Assembly: GCA_001592145.1 (NCBI GenBank)
Contig: BCWJ01000012.1
Span: 1 to 64,000 of the forward strand
Length of the DNA: 64,000 nucleotides
Origin: Xylanimicrobium pachnodae JCM 13526 = NBRC 107786
GTDB lineage: Bacteria > Actinomycetota > Actinomycetes > Actinomycetales > Cellulomonadaceae
Direction of reading: 5' to 3'
Shown here: piece after piece, positions 38,906 to 49,274 of the stretch
Numbering within the stretch: the stretch's first letter is position 1
Layout of the letters: each line of letters starts with the position of its first letter
Notes under the pieces: model-generated
What the model was told of the DNA's origin: nothing
What the model saw: only the letters and a program-made list of their open reading frames with translations
Databases searched by the model: none
Program-made: the position numbers and the translations under genes

Positions 38906-40777
38906 ATGTCACGAGCAGTCGGTATCGACCTCGGCACCACCAACTCCGTCGTCGCCGTCCTGGAGGGCGGGGAGCCCGTCGTCATCGCCAACGCGGAGGG
39001 CTCGCGCACGACGCCGTCCGTCGTCGCGTTCTCCAAGACGGGCGAGGTGCTGGTCGGTGAGGTCGCGAAGCGCCAGGCGGTCACCAACGTGGACCGCACC
39101 ATCTCCTCGGTCAAGCGCCACATGGGCACGCCGTGGGACATCGAGATCGACGACAAGAAGTACACGGCGCAGGAGATCAGCGCCCGCGTGCTCGGCAAGC
39201 TCAAGCGCGACGCCGAGGAGTACCTGGGCGAGCCCGTCACGGACGCCGTCATCACGGTCCCCGCGTACTTCAACGACGCCGAGCGCCAGGCCACGAAGGA
39301 CGCCGGGCAGATCGCCGGCCTCAACGTGCTGCGCATCGTCAACGAGCCCACCGCGGCGGCCCTCGCCTACGGCCTCGACAAGGGCAAGGAGGACGAGCTC
39401 ATCCTCGTCTTCGACCTGGGCGGCGGCACGTTCGACGTCTCGCTCCTCGAGGTCGGCAAGGACGAGTCCGACGGCTTCGCCACGATCCAGGTGCGCGCCA
39501 CCTCGGGTGACAACCGCCTGGGCGGCGACGACTGGGACCAGCGCATCGTCGAGCACCTCATCAAGCAGGTGAAGAACTCCTCGGGCGTCGACCTGTCGAA
39601 GGACAAGATCGCTCTGCAGCGCCTGCGCGAGGCGGCCGAGCAGGCCAAGAAGGAGCTCTCGTCCGCGACGAGCACCAACATCTCGATGCAGTACCTGTCG
39701 ATGTCGGAGAACGGCCCCATCCACCTGGACGAGAAGCTCACGCGAGCCCAGTTCCAGCAGATGACGCAGGACCTGCTCGACCGCACCAAGGCCCCGTTCC
39801 ACAACGTCATCCGTGACGCGGGCATCTCGGTGTCCGACATCGACCACGTGGTGCTCGTGGGCGGCTCGACCCGTATGCCGGCCGTGGCCGACGTGGTGCG
39901 CGAGCTGACCGGTGGCCAGGAGCCCAACAAGGGCGTCAACCCGGACGAGGTCGTGGCCGTCGGCGCCGCGCTGCAGGCCGGCGTCATCAAGGGCGACCGC
40001 AAGGACGTCCTGCTCATCGACGTCACCCCGCTCTCGCTCGGCATCGAGACCAAGGGCGGCGTGATGACCAAGCTCATCGAGCGCAACACTGCCATCCCGA
40101 CCAAGCGTTCCGAGGTCTTCTCGACGGCCGAGGACAACCAGCCGTCGGTGGCCATCCAGGTGTTCCAGGGTGAGCGCGAGTTCACCCGGGACAACAAGCC
40201 GCTGGGCACGTTCGAGCTGACCGGCATCGCCCCGGCCCCGCGCGGCATGCCGCAGATCGAGGTCACGTTCGACATCGACGCCAACGGCATCGTGCACGTC
40301 TCCGCCAAGGACCGTGGCACGGGCCGCGAGCAGTCCATGAAGATCACGGGCGGCTCGGCGATCCCGAAGGAAGACATCGACCGCATGATCAAGGACGCCG
40401 AGGCGCACGCCGAGGAGGACAAGAAGCGTCGCGAGGAGGCGGAGACCCGCAACCAGGCCGAGGCGTTCGCGTACTCGATGGAGAAGCAGATCGCGGACAA
40501 CCGCGACAAGCTCCCCGCCGACGTCGTCACCGAGGTCGAGGCCGACGTCGCCGCGGTGAAGTCCGCCCTGGAGGGTGAGGACACCGAGGCGATCAAGACG
40601 GCCTACGAGAAGCTGGGGCAGTCGTCGCAGAAGATCGGCCAGGCGCTGTACGCCGCCGAGCAGGCCGCCCCCGCGGACGGTGCTGCCGGGGACGCGCCGG
40701 CCGGTGACGGCGCCGCCCCGTCGTCGGACGACGACGTCGTGGACGCCGAGATCGTGGACGAGGACGAGAAGAAGTGA
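38906..40777 (+). CDS. dnaK: Chaperone Hsp70
   Basis: A 623-residue Hsp70 with the phosphate-binding opening [17 protein letters not shown], the [14 protein letters not shown] and [12 protein letters not shown] signatures, a substrate-binding domain and a C-terminal Ala/Gly/Asp tail ending EIVDEDEKK. It folds and protects proteins in the cytoplasm with GrpE and DnaJ, which follow in the operon with HspR. GGAGGA precedes ATG 38906. Expression is expected to be repressed by HspR at the two HAIR sites and released on heat stress. Confidence 0.98.
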   Translation: MSRAVGIDLGTTNSVVAVLEGGEPVVIANAEGSRTTPSVVAFSKTGEVLVGEVAKRQAVTNVDRTISSVKRHMGTPWDIEIDDKKYTAQEISARVLGKLKRDAEEYLGEPVTDAVITVPAYFNDAERQATKDAGQIAGLNVLRIVNEPTAAALAYGLDKGKEDELILVFDLGGGTFDVSLLEVGKDESDGFATIQVRATSGDNRLGGDDWDQRIVEHLIKQVKNSSGVDLSKDKIALQRLREAAEQAKKELSSATSTNISMQYLSMSENGPIHLDEKLTRAQFQQMTQDLLDRTKAPFHNVIRDAGISVSDIDHVVLVGGSTRMPAVADVVRELTGGQEPNKGVNPDEVVAVGAALQAGVIKGDRKDVLLIDVTPLSLGIETKGGVMTKLIERNTAIPTKRSEVFSTAEDNQPSVAIQVFQGEREFTRDNKPLGTFELTGIAPAPRGMPQIEVTFDIDANGIVHVSAKDRGTGREQSMKITGGSAIPKEDIDRMIKDAEAHAEEDKKRREEAETRNQAEAFAYSMEKQIADNRDKLPADVVTEVEADVAAVKSALEGEDTEAIKTAYEKLGQSSQKIGQALYAAEQAAPADGAAGDAPAGDGAAPSSDDDVVDAEIVDEDEKK

Positions 40778-41391
40778 CCGAGCACCCGAAGGACTCCCAG
40801 GACCCTGCGGGGAACGGGGACGAGAAGCCCTTCTCGTTCACCGACAAGCGCAAGGTGGACCCGGCCTCGGGCGAGGCTCGCCCGGGGTCGGGGGAGCCGT
40901 CGGCCGGGGCCGGCGGGGACCCGCTCGCGGGCCTGGACTTCGAGCCCTCGGCCGAGACGGCCGAGCTGGAGAAGGCCAAGGCGGAGGCGGCGGGCCACCT
41001 GGACGCGCTCCAGCGGGAGCGCGCGTCGTTCACCAACTACCGGAACCGGGCGCTGCGCGACCAGGAGGCGGCCCGCACGCGCGGCCTGGAGGACGTGCTG
41101 ACGGCGCTCCTGCCGGTGCTCGACGACATCGAGCGGGCCAAGGCCCACGCTGAGCTCGAAGGCCCGATGGCGGCGATCGCGGAGAAGCTCGACGCGTCGC
41201 TCGCGAAGTTCGGGATCGAGCGGTTCGGCGCGGTGGGCGAGGTGTTCGACCCCACCCTGCACGACGCGCTCATGCACCGGGAGACCGAGGACGCGACCGA
41301 GGCCACGATCGAGATGGTCATCGAGGCGGGCTACCGCATCGGTGATCGGGTCGTGCGCGCGGCCCGCGTCGGCGTCGTCGGCCCGCAGTGA
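40774..41391 (+). CDS. grpE: Nucleotide exchange factor
   Basis: A 205-residue protein with an acidic, disordered N-terminal third, a long helix (residues about 65-125, including [11 protein letters not shown]) and the C-terminal beta domain carrying [14 protein letters not shown]. It releases ADP from DnaK. The GTG at 40774 overlaps the dnaK stop, so translation is coupled. A strong hairpin follows before dnaJ. Confidence 0.95.
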   Translation: MTEHPKDSQDPAGNGDEKPFSFTDKRKVDPASGEARPGSGEPSAGAGGDPLAGLDFEPSAETAELEKAKAEAAGHLDALQRERASFTNYRNRALRDQEAARTRGLEDVLTALLPVLDDIERAKAHAELEGPMAAIAEKLDASLAKFGIERFGAVGEVFDPTLHDALMHRETEDATEATIEMVIEAGYRIGDRVVRAARVGVVGPQ

Positions 41392-41397
41392 CACCAG

Positions 41398-41436
41398 CCG
41401 CCGGGTCCTGCGACGGAGCGTCGCAGGACCCGGCGG
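41398..41436 (+). promoter_or_regulatory. Strong hairpin between grpE and dnaJ
   Basis: A perfect 17-bp stem (41398-41414 and 41420-41436) with a GGAGC loop, starting six bases after the grpE stop and ending 27 bases before the dnaJ start. No T-run follows. It may be a partial terminator, a processing site or an mRNA stabiliser setting the DnaK/GrpE to DnaJ/HspR ratio. Confidence 0.8.
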
Positions 41437-41463
41437 TGAACCAGCACAACGAGAGGAGGCGTC

Positions 41464-42468
41464 GTGACCGGTCAGGACTGGATCGAGAAGGACTTCTACG
41501 CCGCGCTCGGCGTCTCCAAGGACGCCGACGACGCAGCGATCAAGAAGGCGTACCGCAAGCTCGCCCGGCAGTACCACCCGGACCAGAACCAGGGTGATCC
41601 GAAGGCCGAGGCCAAGTTCAAGGAGATCGGCGAGGCGTACGCGGTGCTGTCCGACGCCGAGCAGCGTCAGCAGTACGACGCGCTGCGGGCGATGGCCGGC
41701 GGCGGCGCCCGGTTCCAGGCCGGCGGCCCCGGCGGGGGAGCGGGCGGGTTCGAGGACGTCTTCGGGTCGATGTTCGGCGGCGGTGCGCCCGGCGCGGGGC
41801 AGCGGGGCCGGTTCCAGTCCGCCGGGGGCGCGGGGTTCGAGGACATCCTGGGCCAGATGTTCGGCGGTGGCGGCGGTGCCGGTTTCGGCGGGCGCCGGGC
41901 CGGGTTCCAGGCCGCCCAGCGCGGCGCGGACCTCGCCGCGGCCACCGAGCTGTCGTTCCGTACGGCGGTCGAGGGTGCGACGGTCGAGCTGATGGTGGAC
42001 GGCAGGAAGGTCACCACGCGCATCCCGGCGGGCGTGAACGACGGCCAGAAGCTCCGGATCCGCGGCAAGGGGCGCCCCGGAGCGGGCGGCGGCGAGCCGG
42101 GTGACCTGGTGATCACGGTGCACGTCGCGACCCACCCGGTGTTCACGATGTCGGGCCGCGACCTGCGCGTCACCGTTCCGGTGACCTTCGCGGAGGCGGC
42201 ACTGGGGACGTCGATCGAGGTGCCCACGCTGAGCGGCGAACCCGTGCGGGTCAAGGTGGCGGCCGGGACGCCGTCGGGCCGGGTGCTGCGCGTCAAGGGG
42301 CGCGGCGTCGCGACGTCGAAGGGCACGGGCGACCTGCTGGTGACGGTGCAGGTGGTGGTGCCGCAGAAGCTGAGCAGGAAGGCCAAGGAGGCGCTGGAGG
42401 CGTTCGCGGCCACCAGCGATCAGGGCGATGTCCGGGCAGACCTCGCGGCCCGGGCGGCGCAGGGGTAG
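41464..42468 (+). CDS. dnaJ: Co-chaperone DnaJ (type without zinc finger)
   Basis: A 334-residue protein: J domain with HPD at 38-40, a Gly/Phe-rich linker (about 80-145) and two beta substrate-binding domains. The CxxCxGxG zinc-finger repeats of classical DnaJ are absent, as in the CbpA/DnaJ1-like forms often found beside hspR in actinobacteria. It stimulates DnaK ATPase. GAGAGGAGG lies just before GTG 41464. Third gene of the operon, behind the hairpin. Confidence 0.93.
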   Translation: MTGQDWIEKDFYAALGVSKDADDAAIKKAYRKLARQYHPDQNQGDPKAEAKFKEIGEAYAVLSDAEQRQQYDALRAMAGGGARFQAGGPGGGAGGFEDVFGSMFGGGAPGAGQRGRFQSAGGAGFEDILGQMFGGGGGAGFGGRRAGFQAAQRGADLAAATELSFRTAVEGATVELMVDGRKVTTRIPAGVNDGQKLRIRGKGRPGAGGGEPGDLVITVHVATHPVFTMSGRDLRVTVPVTFAEAALGTSIEVPTLSGEPVRVKVAAGTPSGRVLRVKGRGVATSKGTGDLLVTVQVVVPQKLSRKAKEALEAFAATSDQGDVRADLAARAAQG

Positions 42469-42472
42469 TGCC

Positions 42473-42925
42473 ATGAACGACGACGCCCCGCTGCTGACCG
42501 TCACACAGGCCGCCCGGCTCGCGGGCATGCACCCGCAGACGCTGCGTCAGTACGACCGGCTGGGCCTGGTGGTGCCGCGTCGCACCCTGGGCCGGGGCCG
42601 GCGGTACTCGCACCGCGACGTGGCGCGACTGCTGGAGGTGCAGCAGCTCGCGCAGGTCGAGGGTGTCAACCTGGCCGGGATCAAGCGCATCCTGGATCTC
42701 CAGCGGCAGGTCTCGGTGCTGGAGGACAAGCTGGGCGCCCTGCTCGCGTTCCAGGCGCAGCAGTACCAGGCAGAGCGCCGGGTGTTCGCCGCCGGCGCCC
42801 AGGGTGATGTCGTCGTCGTCGAACGGGGCCGGCGCGCGCACCGGGAGCACCTGCACATCGAGTCGGCCGTGCAGCGCGCGGGGGCGCTCGTCCTGTGGCG
42901 CCCGAGTCCCTCCCGCGAGGATTGA
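42473..42925 (+). CDS. hspR: Heat-shock repressor, MerR family
   Basis: A 150-residue MerR-type protein with an N-terminal winged helix (LTVTQAARLAGMHPQTLRQYDRLGL, about residues 9-33) and a coiled-coil helix in the middle. HspR binds HAIR sites, using DnaK as a co-repressor in Streptomyces. Position at the end of dnaK-grpE-dnaJ, four bases after dnaJ, together with two HAIR boxes upstream, makes the assignment firm. Confidence 0.95.
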   Translation: MNDDAPLLTVTQAARLAGMHPQTLRQYDRLGLVVPRRTLGRGRRYSHRDVARLLEVQQLAQVEGVNLAGIKRILDLQRQVSVLEDKLGALLAFQAQQYQAERRVFAAGAQGDVVVVERGRRAHREHLHIESAVQRAGALVLWRPSPSRED

Positions 42926-43269
42926 CCTGAGACTCACCCTGTCCAAGGGGTGAGATTCCCGTTCGGCGTGCTGGCTCGACGGCGAGCCGATAACGTGTTC
43001 TGACGAACCGCCCGAATCGTGCAGCAACACCTCCGCAGAAGTGCGCGAATCGGCACATTTGCACCAGAAGATCAGGGGTGACGCACGTCGCGTTCACAAA
43101 CCAGGCACGCCGCCATAGCATCGTTATGTACTAATCATCCGGATCGAGCCTGCCCGGAGCGTGGGCGAATCCGACTGGCCCGGCACGAACGGGCGATGAC
43201 GCCCTAGAGTGACGCCGCTGCCACGAACCACCGGACGGGATCCGGCAGCGGGTGAGATAGGCGGGTGAC
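42926..43269. other. Gap between hspR and the sigma-factor fusion
   Basis: No gene supported. A small hairpin CTCACCC/GGGTGAG (42933-42939, 42948-42954) may end the chaperone operon. A possible promoter, TTCACA (43093-43098) and TAGCAT (43116-43121) 17 bases apart, could drive the downstream sigma gene. The rest shows no recognised element. Confidence 0.45.
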
Positions 43270-46200
43270 GTGACAGACGTCGACATCGACCTCGGCATCA
43301 GCTGGGAGGATCAGGCTGCACCGCTGAGCGATGCGGACCTGATCATCGACGTGCGCGGGGGCAACCTGCGGGCCTTCGGCACGCTGTATCAGCGACACGT
43401 CTCCGCTGCCCGTCGGCTGGCCATGCTCTATGTCCGCAACGCCGACGACGCGGACGACGTCGTCGCCGACGCGTTCGCCCGGGTACTGCGCGTGCTGCGT
43501 TCCGGCAGCGGCCCGAGCCACCTGTTCCGGGCCTACCTGTTCACCGTGGTCCGCAACGACGCGATCCAGTTCGTGCGGCAGCAGCGCCGAATCGAACCCA
43601 CCGACGACGACGGTGCCTTCGAGTCTGCCCACGAGGTCCAGGAGTCGCCGGAGGACCCGACGCTGGCCGTGCTCGAGCGCACGATGGTCTCGCGCGCCTA
43701 CAACGAGCTGCCGGAGCGCTGGCGTGCCGTGCTCTGGTACAAGGAGGTCGAGCGCTACACGCCGGCCCAGATCGCGCCGCTCCTGGACATGACCCCCAAC
43801 GGGGTGTCGGCGCTGGCGCTGCGTGCGCGTGAGGCCCTGCGGGTCGGTTACCTCCAGCAGCACCTGCCGGACCTGACGAACGACGACTGCCGCACCGTGA
43901 ACCAGCTGCTGGGCAAGTACGTGTACGGCACGATCCCCGGCCGTCAGGGCGCCAAGGTGGACGCGCACCTGGAGTCCTGCGACAGCTGCCGCAGCCTGGT
44001 CCTCGAGCTCAACGACGTGGCCGACGGCATGCGCGCCGTGATCGCCCCGCTGGCAGCCGCGGCGGTGGGCACCGGGATGCTGCACTTCGGTGGCGGCATG
44101 GTGACCGGCGGGGCCGTGGCGGCCGGCGGTGCCGTCGCCGGTGGTGCGGCTGCCGGTGGTGCGGCTGCCGGTGGCGCGGCCGCGGGTGGTGCCGTCGCCG
44201 GGGGTGCGGCGGCAGCCGCGGGTGGCGCCGCCGGTGGCACCGCGGTGACGACGGCCCTCGCGACGTCGGCCGGGGCGCTGGCCGGGGTCAACGCCGGGTC
44301 CCTGGCGGGCGCCGCGGCCGTGGCGATCGCCGGGGCCGTCGCGACGATCACGGCGCTCGCGGTCGCTCCGGGCGACGGGAGCACCCCGGTGCCCGAGGTC
44401 TTCTCGGCGGCACCGGTGATCGCGCCCGCACCGTCGCTCGCGGCCGCGAGCCTGGTCTTCCAGCCGCCCGCGCTGGTTCCCGGGAGCCCGGCCGACCTGT
44501 CCGTGCAGTACGTGAGCGCGGACAGCCTCGACCCGCGGGTGACGCAGAGCCTCGCGTTCCAGGTGACGAACACGGGTGACCGGACGGCGGTGGGCACCAC
44601 GATCCGGCTCGTCCTCGACCCGGGGCTCACCCAGGTGACCGCGGCGGGTGTTCCGGTCGACGCAGCCTCACCCGCCGGGTCGCCGACTCCGTCACCTCGT
44701 GCGTCGTCGGCCCCGTCGCCGACCGTGTCGTCGGTGCTCGCGTCGGCCGCCCCGGATCCGACGGAGCCTGCCGTCCCGCTCGCGCCGGCCCCGACGGCGT
44801 CGCCGTCCGCGGCTGCCACGCCGGTGCCGACGACCGCACCGGTGTCCTCGACCGCCGACGCCGCGACCGCCGACGCCGCGACCGCAGCCCTCCCGACCGC
44901 AGCCCTCCCGACCGCAACCCTCTCGGGTGCCACCCTTTCGAGCGCGACCGTGTCGACGTCGCCGTCGCCCGGGCCGACCGCGTCGATCGCTCCGGGGCCC
45001 GCCGCGTCAGGGTCCGCGGCGAGCGCCGCGACCCCCGGTGCGGCGGGCGGCGTGGCCTCGGCCTGCGCCCCCAGCGTGACGGTCCCGAACGTCGTGGTGT
45101 GCCGGCTGGGTGACATCGCCGGGGGCGAGACGGCGGCCTTCGCGCTGGACGTCGTCGCCCGGGCCGGCGGGGAGTACGCGGTGGGGGGCACGCTGTGGGC
45201 GCAGGGCCTGGACCCGGAGCCGGTGGACCTGCCGGCGGCATCCGTGCGGCCGTACGGTGCGGAGCTCACGGCCGGAGTCGGGTCGATCGAGGTGGCCAAC
45301 CCCGGTGTGGGGAACCTGCCCGTCGCGCTGACGAGCTCCGGGGACCAGGCGGTTCCGGAGGGCTGGTCCGTCACGGTCTCGGTGCCCGCGGGCCTCGAGG
45401 TCGAGGACGCCGGCACGGGTGGCCTGCGCTGCACGCCCGACCCCGGGGGCACCACGGCGACCTGCGCCGCGGTGAGCCCGATGGCGCTCGCCCCGGGTGC
45501 CGTGGTGACGGGCGCCGTGCGGGTGGTCGCCCCGGACACCGCGACGATCGGCACGGTGAGCGCGAAGGCGGTTCCCGGCCGGGCAGGCCGGGTCGTCGCG
45601 GACGGGGGTTCCATCATCGTGCGCCCGGCCTGGGAGGGGGCGACGTCGTCGGCGGTGACCGCGGCGTGCGCCGCGACGGGTGGCCTGGCGACGGCCGACG
45701 CCGTGGTGCGCGGCACGTTCCGCAACACGACCGCACAGACCCTGATCGCCGAGCTCGACGCGGCCGGCACATCCGCCGCCACGCCGACGCTGGCCCCGGG
45801 GGAGTCGGCGGAGGTGACGTTGCACGACGGCGTCCGGATCCCGGCGGGCACCGCGACGTGGACGCTGACCACGAACGTCGCGGGCCGTGAGTTCGAGACG
45901 ACGGTGCCCGGTGGTGACGTCCTCGCGACCGAGTGCACCGTGCCGGACTGGACGAGCGCGACGTCCGTCGAAGTGCGCAGCGTGGACGGCCGGATCCAGG
46001 TGGTGGGCACGATCACCAACCAGGCGGCGGACGCGATGACGGTGGTGCTGAGCGCGGCGGGCCTGACGTCGCAGCCCGTCGAGGTGGCCGCGGGGGCCAC
46101 CGCGACCTTGACGATCGACACCGGCGCGCCGAGCCTCGCGGCGGGCACCGCCACGTTCCAGCTGTCGCGCTGGACGCCCGACGTGGACGGGGACGTGCCG

Positions 46201-46683
46201 CCCGCGGCCGTCGCGCAGCCCGCGACGTCGCCGACCGCTGACTACCCCGCCGCGGGCGCCCCTACCGCGGCCCCCGGCGACGGGAGCGCCGACGGGAGCG
46301 CCGACGGGAGCGCCGACGGGTCCGGCCGATGCCGCGCCGGTGGCGATGCGTGCGACGGTGACTGGCCCGGGTGGTCCCAGGGCGGTGACGACGACTCCCA
46401 CTCGTCGGCGACGAACCCGAGCGGATGGCCGAGCGGATGGACCGACGGGTGGGCCAACGGGTGGACGAGCGCAAACCGCGGCGCCGCCAGCGACAAGGTC
46501 GGCGGCGGGAGTGCCAGCAGCGGGAACGCTGGCGGCGGGAGCACCAGCAGCGGGAACGCCGGTGATGCCGCGCGCGGGCAGAACAGCAGCGCGACCTCTC
46601 GCGGCAACAGCGGGCACGTCACGCACGGCTCCGGGACCGCGGGGCACGCCACCAACGGGAAGGGCAGCGGGAACCACCGCTGA
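43270..46683 (+). CDS. ECF sigma factor fused to anti-sigma-like zinc finger, membrane segment and large outer domain
   Basis: A single 1137-residue frame. Residues about 20-95 are sigma region 2 (LIIDVRGGNLRAFGTLYQRHV) and about 140-195 region 4 (LPERWRAVLWYKEVERYTPAQIAPLLDMTPNGVSALALRAREAL). A zinc-finger anti-sigma-type motif follows (HLESCDSC near 233-240), then a Gly/Ala-rich repeat (276-324), a hydrophobic segment (341-367) and about 770 extracytoplasmic residues rich in Ala/Pro/Ser/Thr with DUF11-like beta domains and an Asp/Gly/Ser repeat (46279-46320). No separate anti-sigma gene adjoins. ECF groups with long C-terminal extensions are known in actinobacteria; release by proteolysis is inference. 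Confidence 0.85.
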   Translation: MTDVDIDLGISWEDQAAPLSDADLIIDVRGGNLRAFGTLYQRHVSAARRLAMLYVRNADDADDVVADAFARVLRVLRSGSGPSHLFRAYLFTVVRNDAIQFVRQQRRIEPTDDDGAFESAHEVQESPEDPTLAVLERTMVSRAYNELPERWRAVLWYKEVERYTPAQIAPLLDMTPNGVSALALRAREALRVGYLQQHLPDLTNDDCRTVNQLLGKYVYGTIPGRQGAKVDAHLESCDSCRSLVLELNDVADGMRAVIAPLAAAAVGTGMLHFGGGMVTGGAVAAGGAVAGGAAAGGAAAGGAAAGGAVAGGAAAAAGGAAGGTAVTTALATSAGALAGVNAGSLAGAAAVAIAGAVATITALAVAPGDGSTPVPEVFSAAPVIAPAPSLAAASLVFQPPALVPGSPADLSVQYVSADSLDPRVTQSLAFQVTNTGDRTAVGTTIRLVLDPGLTQVTAAGVPVDAASPAGSPTPSPRASSAPSPTVSSVLASAAPDPTEPAVPLAPAPTASPSAAATPVPTTAPVSSTADAATADAATAALPTAALPTATLSGATLSSATVSTSPSPGPTASIAPGPAASGSAASAATPGAAGGVASACAPSVTVPNVVVCRLGDIAGGETAAFALDVVARAGGEYAVGGTLWAQGLDPEPVDLPAASVRPYGAELTAGVGSIEVANPGVGNLPVALTSSGDQAVPEGWSVTVSVPAGLEVEDAGTGGLRCTPDPGGTTATCAAVSPMALAPGAVVTGAVRVVAPDTATIGTVSAKAVPGRAGRVVADGGSIIVRPAWEGATSSAVTAACAATGGLATADAVVRGTFRNTTAQTLIAELDAAGTSAATPTLAPGESAEVTLHDGVRIPAGTATWTLTTNVAGREFETTVPGGDVLATECTVPDWTSATSVEVRSVDGRIQVVGTITNQAADAMTVVLSAAGLTSQPVEVAAGATATLTIDTGAPSLAAGTATFQLSRWTPDVDGDVPPAAVAQPATSPTADYPAAGAPTAAPGDGSADGSADGSADGSGRCRAGGDACDGDWPGWSQGGDDDSHSSATNPSGWPSGWTDGWANGWTSANRGAASDKVGGGSASSGNAGGGSTSSGNAGDAARGQNSSATSRGNSGHVTHGSGTAGHATNGKGSGNHR

Positions 46684-46689
46684 GCGTGA

Positions 46690-47880
46690 TCAGGTCCAGC
46701 CGAGCTGGCGCGCGGCCCACACGAGGCCGTACGGCTCCGCGGCGTACGCCATGTTCCAGTTGTGCGCCTCGCCCGGGAAGATCTGCAGGGTGACGGGCTG
46801 CCCGCGGGCGCGCAGCGCAGCCTCGATGCGCCTGTTGTCGGCCTCCGACTCCTGGTCACCCTGCGCCAGGTAGACGGCGAGGGGCTGGGTGAAGGCGGCG
46901 GCCTTGATCAGCCGCACGGGCGAGTAGGCGGCGACGGTGGCGGCGTCCTTCCGCAGGTCGGGGCCGACAGGTCCCGCGTACGCCATGATCGAGATGGTCG
47001 CGCCGAAGGCGTCCGGCCGGTGGAGTGCGAAGGTCAGGGACTCCAGGCCGCCCGAGGACATCCCGCCCACCACCCGGTGCCCCCGGTCCGGCACGGTGCG
47101 CAGGGTGGCGTCCGTGTACGGGACCACGTCGTCCTGGAAGAACGTCTCGAACTGCGGGCCGGTCCCGGGATAGTTGACGGACTCCTGACCGTTCGGCGTC
47201 CCGGTGGTCAGGTCGGGTGTCGCGACGATCGCAGGCGGGATCTGGTGGGCGTCGATCAGGGTGTCCATGGTGGCGGCGAGCTTGCCCGCGCCCACCCAGT
47301 CGCCGCCGGTTCCGGGCGACCCGTGCAGCAGGTAGTACACCGGGTAGCGCGTGGTGTTGCCGGGGGCGTCGTACCCCGGTGGCAGGTAGAACCGCACGGG
47401 CCGGTCGGGGACGCCGTGCGCGGTCGAGCGCACGGTCTCGGTGATGATCCCGCCGGTCGTTGCGGTGGTCACCCGGCCGCCGGTGCCCTGCGGGGTGTCC
47501 GGCGGGCTGCTGCGGACCACCACGGGCGCGGTGGCGGCCGGGGCTGGTGGCGGTTCGGAGCCCCACAGCGACTCGGCCAGCGTCCGGGCGGCCCCGAACG
47601 TGGGCACGTAGCCCACCCACGTGTTCACGGCGAGCAGCACGGCCAGTGCCACCAGCACGGGCGCGGTCACCCAGGTGGCCGCCGTGGCGAGCCGTGCCCC
47701 CCGGCGCCGTCCCCCGTGCGGCCTCCGGCGTCGTCGCCACGCCCACCAGCCGACGACGGCGACGGCCAGCACCAGGGCGATCGCGGTGGGCCAGTACGTC
47801 TCGAGCAGCGAGCTGTGGGCGAGCGTCCGCTCGATGGCGGGCGGCAGGACGACTGGCGCGTCCGGGTCGGGTGTCGGCAC
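46690..47880 (-). CDS. Membrane-anchored esterase-family hydrolase
   Basis: A 396-residue protein with two N-terminal hydrophobic segments (about 31-48 and 70-90), then an alpha/beta hydrolase of the putative esterase (D-like, mycolyltransferase-related) family: YPVYYLLHGSPGTG, the nucleophile elbow GGMSSGGLES and a C-terminal His in PGEAHNW. It would act outside the membrane on an unknown ester. GAGGAG precedes GTG 47880. It converges with the sigma-factor gene across only six bases; the link is positional only. Confidence 0.85.
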   Translation of the reverse strand: MPTPDPDAPVVLPPAIERTLAHSSLLETYWPTAIALVLAVAVVGWWAWRRRRRPHGGRRRGARLATAATWVTAPVLVALAVLLAVNTWVGYVPTFGAARTLAESLWGSEPPPAPAATAPVVVRSSPPDTPQGTGGRVTTATTGGIITETVRSTAHGVPDRPVRFYLPPGYDAPGNTTRYPVYYLLHGSPGTGGDWVGAGKLAATMDTLIDAHQIPPAIVATPDLTTGTPNGQESVNYPGTGPQFETFFQDDVVPYTDATLRTVPDRGHRVVGGMSSGGLESLTFALHRPDAFGATISIMAYAGPVGPDLRKDAATVAAYSPVRLIKAAAFTQPLAVYLAQGDQESEADNRRIEAALRARGQPVTLQIFPGEAHNWNMAYAAEPYGLVWAARQLGWT

Positions 47881-47982
47881 TGCAGGCTCCTCGCACGGGG
47901 AGCCCTATCGTGCGCGCCCCGAGCCGTGGCGGTCCAGGAAGCGTTCGCAGCTGTGCGATCGGACGCCGTGCGGCCGGGCCGG

Positions 47983-48618
47983 TCAGACGATCCCGTACAG
48001 GCGGTCCCCGGCGTCGCCCAGGCCCGGAACGATGTACTTCTTCTCGTTGAGGCGCTCGTCCACCGCGGCGACGACCACCTCGACGTCGAGCCGGTCACCC
48101 ATGGCGTCCTGGACCACCTGGAGACCCTCGGGGGCCGCGAGCAGGCACACGCAGGTCACGTCGCGGGCGCCGCGCTCCAGCACGTAGTCGATGGCGGCCA
48201 CGAGCGTCCCGCCGGTGGCGAGCATCGGGTCGAGCAGGAACACCTGGCGGTCGGTGAGGTCGTCGGGCAGGCGGTTGGCGTACGTGACGGCCTCGTACGT
48301 GGTCTCGTCGCGCTGCAGGCCCAGGAACCCGACCTCGGCGGACGGCAGCAGGCGCGTCATCCCGTCGAGCATCCCCAGGCCGGCCCGCAGGATGGGGATG
48401 ACGATGGGGGCGGGCGAGGAGAGCTTCGAGCCCGTGAACGGGGCGACGGGCGTCTCGACCTGGACGGGCGAGACGCGCACGTGCCGGGTCGCCTCGTAGG
48501 CGAGCAGTGTCACGAGCTCGTCGACGAGCAGCCGGAACGTGGCCGACGGCGTGGTCTTGTCCCGCAGGACGGTGAGCTTGTGGTCCACCAGGGGATGGTC
48601 GGCGACGTGGAGGCGCAT
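47983..48618 (-). CDS. upp: Uracil phosphoribosyltransferase
   Basis: A 211-residue pyrimidine salvage enzyme making UMP from uracil and PRPP. The start [33 protein letters not shown], the PRPP-binding strand [13 protein letters not shown] and the ending [13 protein letters not shown] are diagnostic. It is divergent from tadA. Confidence 0.97.
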   Translation of the reverse strand: MRLHVADHPLVDHKLTVLRDKTTPSATFRLLVDELVTLLAYEATRHVRVSPVQVETPVAPFTGSKLSSPAPIVIPILRAGLGMLDGMTRLLPSAEVGFLGLQRDETTYEAVTYANRLPDDLTDRQVFLLDPMLATGGTLVAAIDYVLERGARDVTCVCLLAAPEGLQVVQDAMGDRLDVEVVVAAVDERLNEKKYIVPGLGDAGDRLYGIV

Positions 48619-48698
48619 GACGCTCACGCTACCGGCGATGCCGTCGAACGACCTGGGCGCGGCGCTCCCGATAGGCTCGCCACGACACCGAGGACAGC

Positions 48699-49274
48699 AT
48701 GCGCACGGGCGGGCGGGGGTGGACGGTGAACGGTGCGGCGACCGGCCTCGACCTGCCCTGGAGCGACGGCACCTTCCCACCGCCCGCGCTCTCGCGGCGG
48801 CGCGTGGTGTGGGACGCGCTCATGGGCATGGCGTTGCACGAGGCCACCCACGCGCTCGCCTCGGGCGACGTGCCCGTCGGGGCGATCGTCGTCGGCCCTG
48901 ACGGGCGGCTGGTCGGCGTCGGACGCAACCGGCGTGAGGAGACCGGCGACCCCACCGCGCACGCCGAGGTGCTGGCGTTGCGCCAGGCCGCACTGTCCAC
49001 CGGGCAGTGGCGGCTGACGGGCTGCACCCTGGTGGTGACGCTCGAGCCGTGCGTCATGTGCGCCGGAGCGCTCGTCGCGGCGCGCGTGCACCGGCTCGTG
49101 CTCGGCGCGTGGGACCCCAAGGCAGGGGCCAGCGGCTCGGTGTGGGACATGGTTCGCGACCACCGCGCGAACCACCACGTGGAGGTGGTGGGCGGCGTCC
49201 GGGAGGCCGAGTGCTCCGCCGTGCTCCGCGCCTTCTTCGAGTCCCACCGCACGCCGGTCGAGGAGGATCGATGA
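48699..49274 (+). CDS. tadA: tRNA adenosine(34) deaminase
   Basis: A 191-residue zinc deaminase that converts wobble adenosine to inosine in tRNA-Arg. The catalytic HAE motif is in [10 protein letters not shown] and the zinc cysteines in [10 protein letters not shown]. Similarity begins around [18 protein letters not shown], so the first 30-40 residues are an extension or the start is later (GTG 48726). The stop overlaps the next start by four bases. Confidence 0.93.
   Translation: MRTGGRGWTVNGAATGLDLPWSDGTFPPPALSRRRVVWDALMGMALHEATHALASGDVPVGAIVVGPDGRLVGVGRNRREETGDPTAHAEVLALRQAALSTGQWRLTGCTLVVTLEPCVMCAGALVAARVHRLVLGAWDPKAGASGSVWDMVRDHRANHHVEVVGGVREAECSAVLRAFFESHRTPVEEDR

Noticed and set aside
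41464-42468. DnaJ without zinc finger as a truncated gene
   Set aside because: This shorter DnaJ form is normal beside hspR in actinobacteria; J domain and both C-terminal domains are complete.
44100-44240. Repeats resembling a CRISPR or VNTR array
   Set aside because: They are in-frame Gly/Ala codons of the sigma fusion without spacers of constant length.
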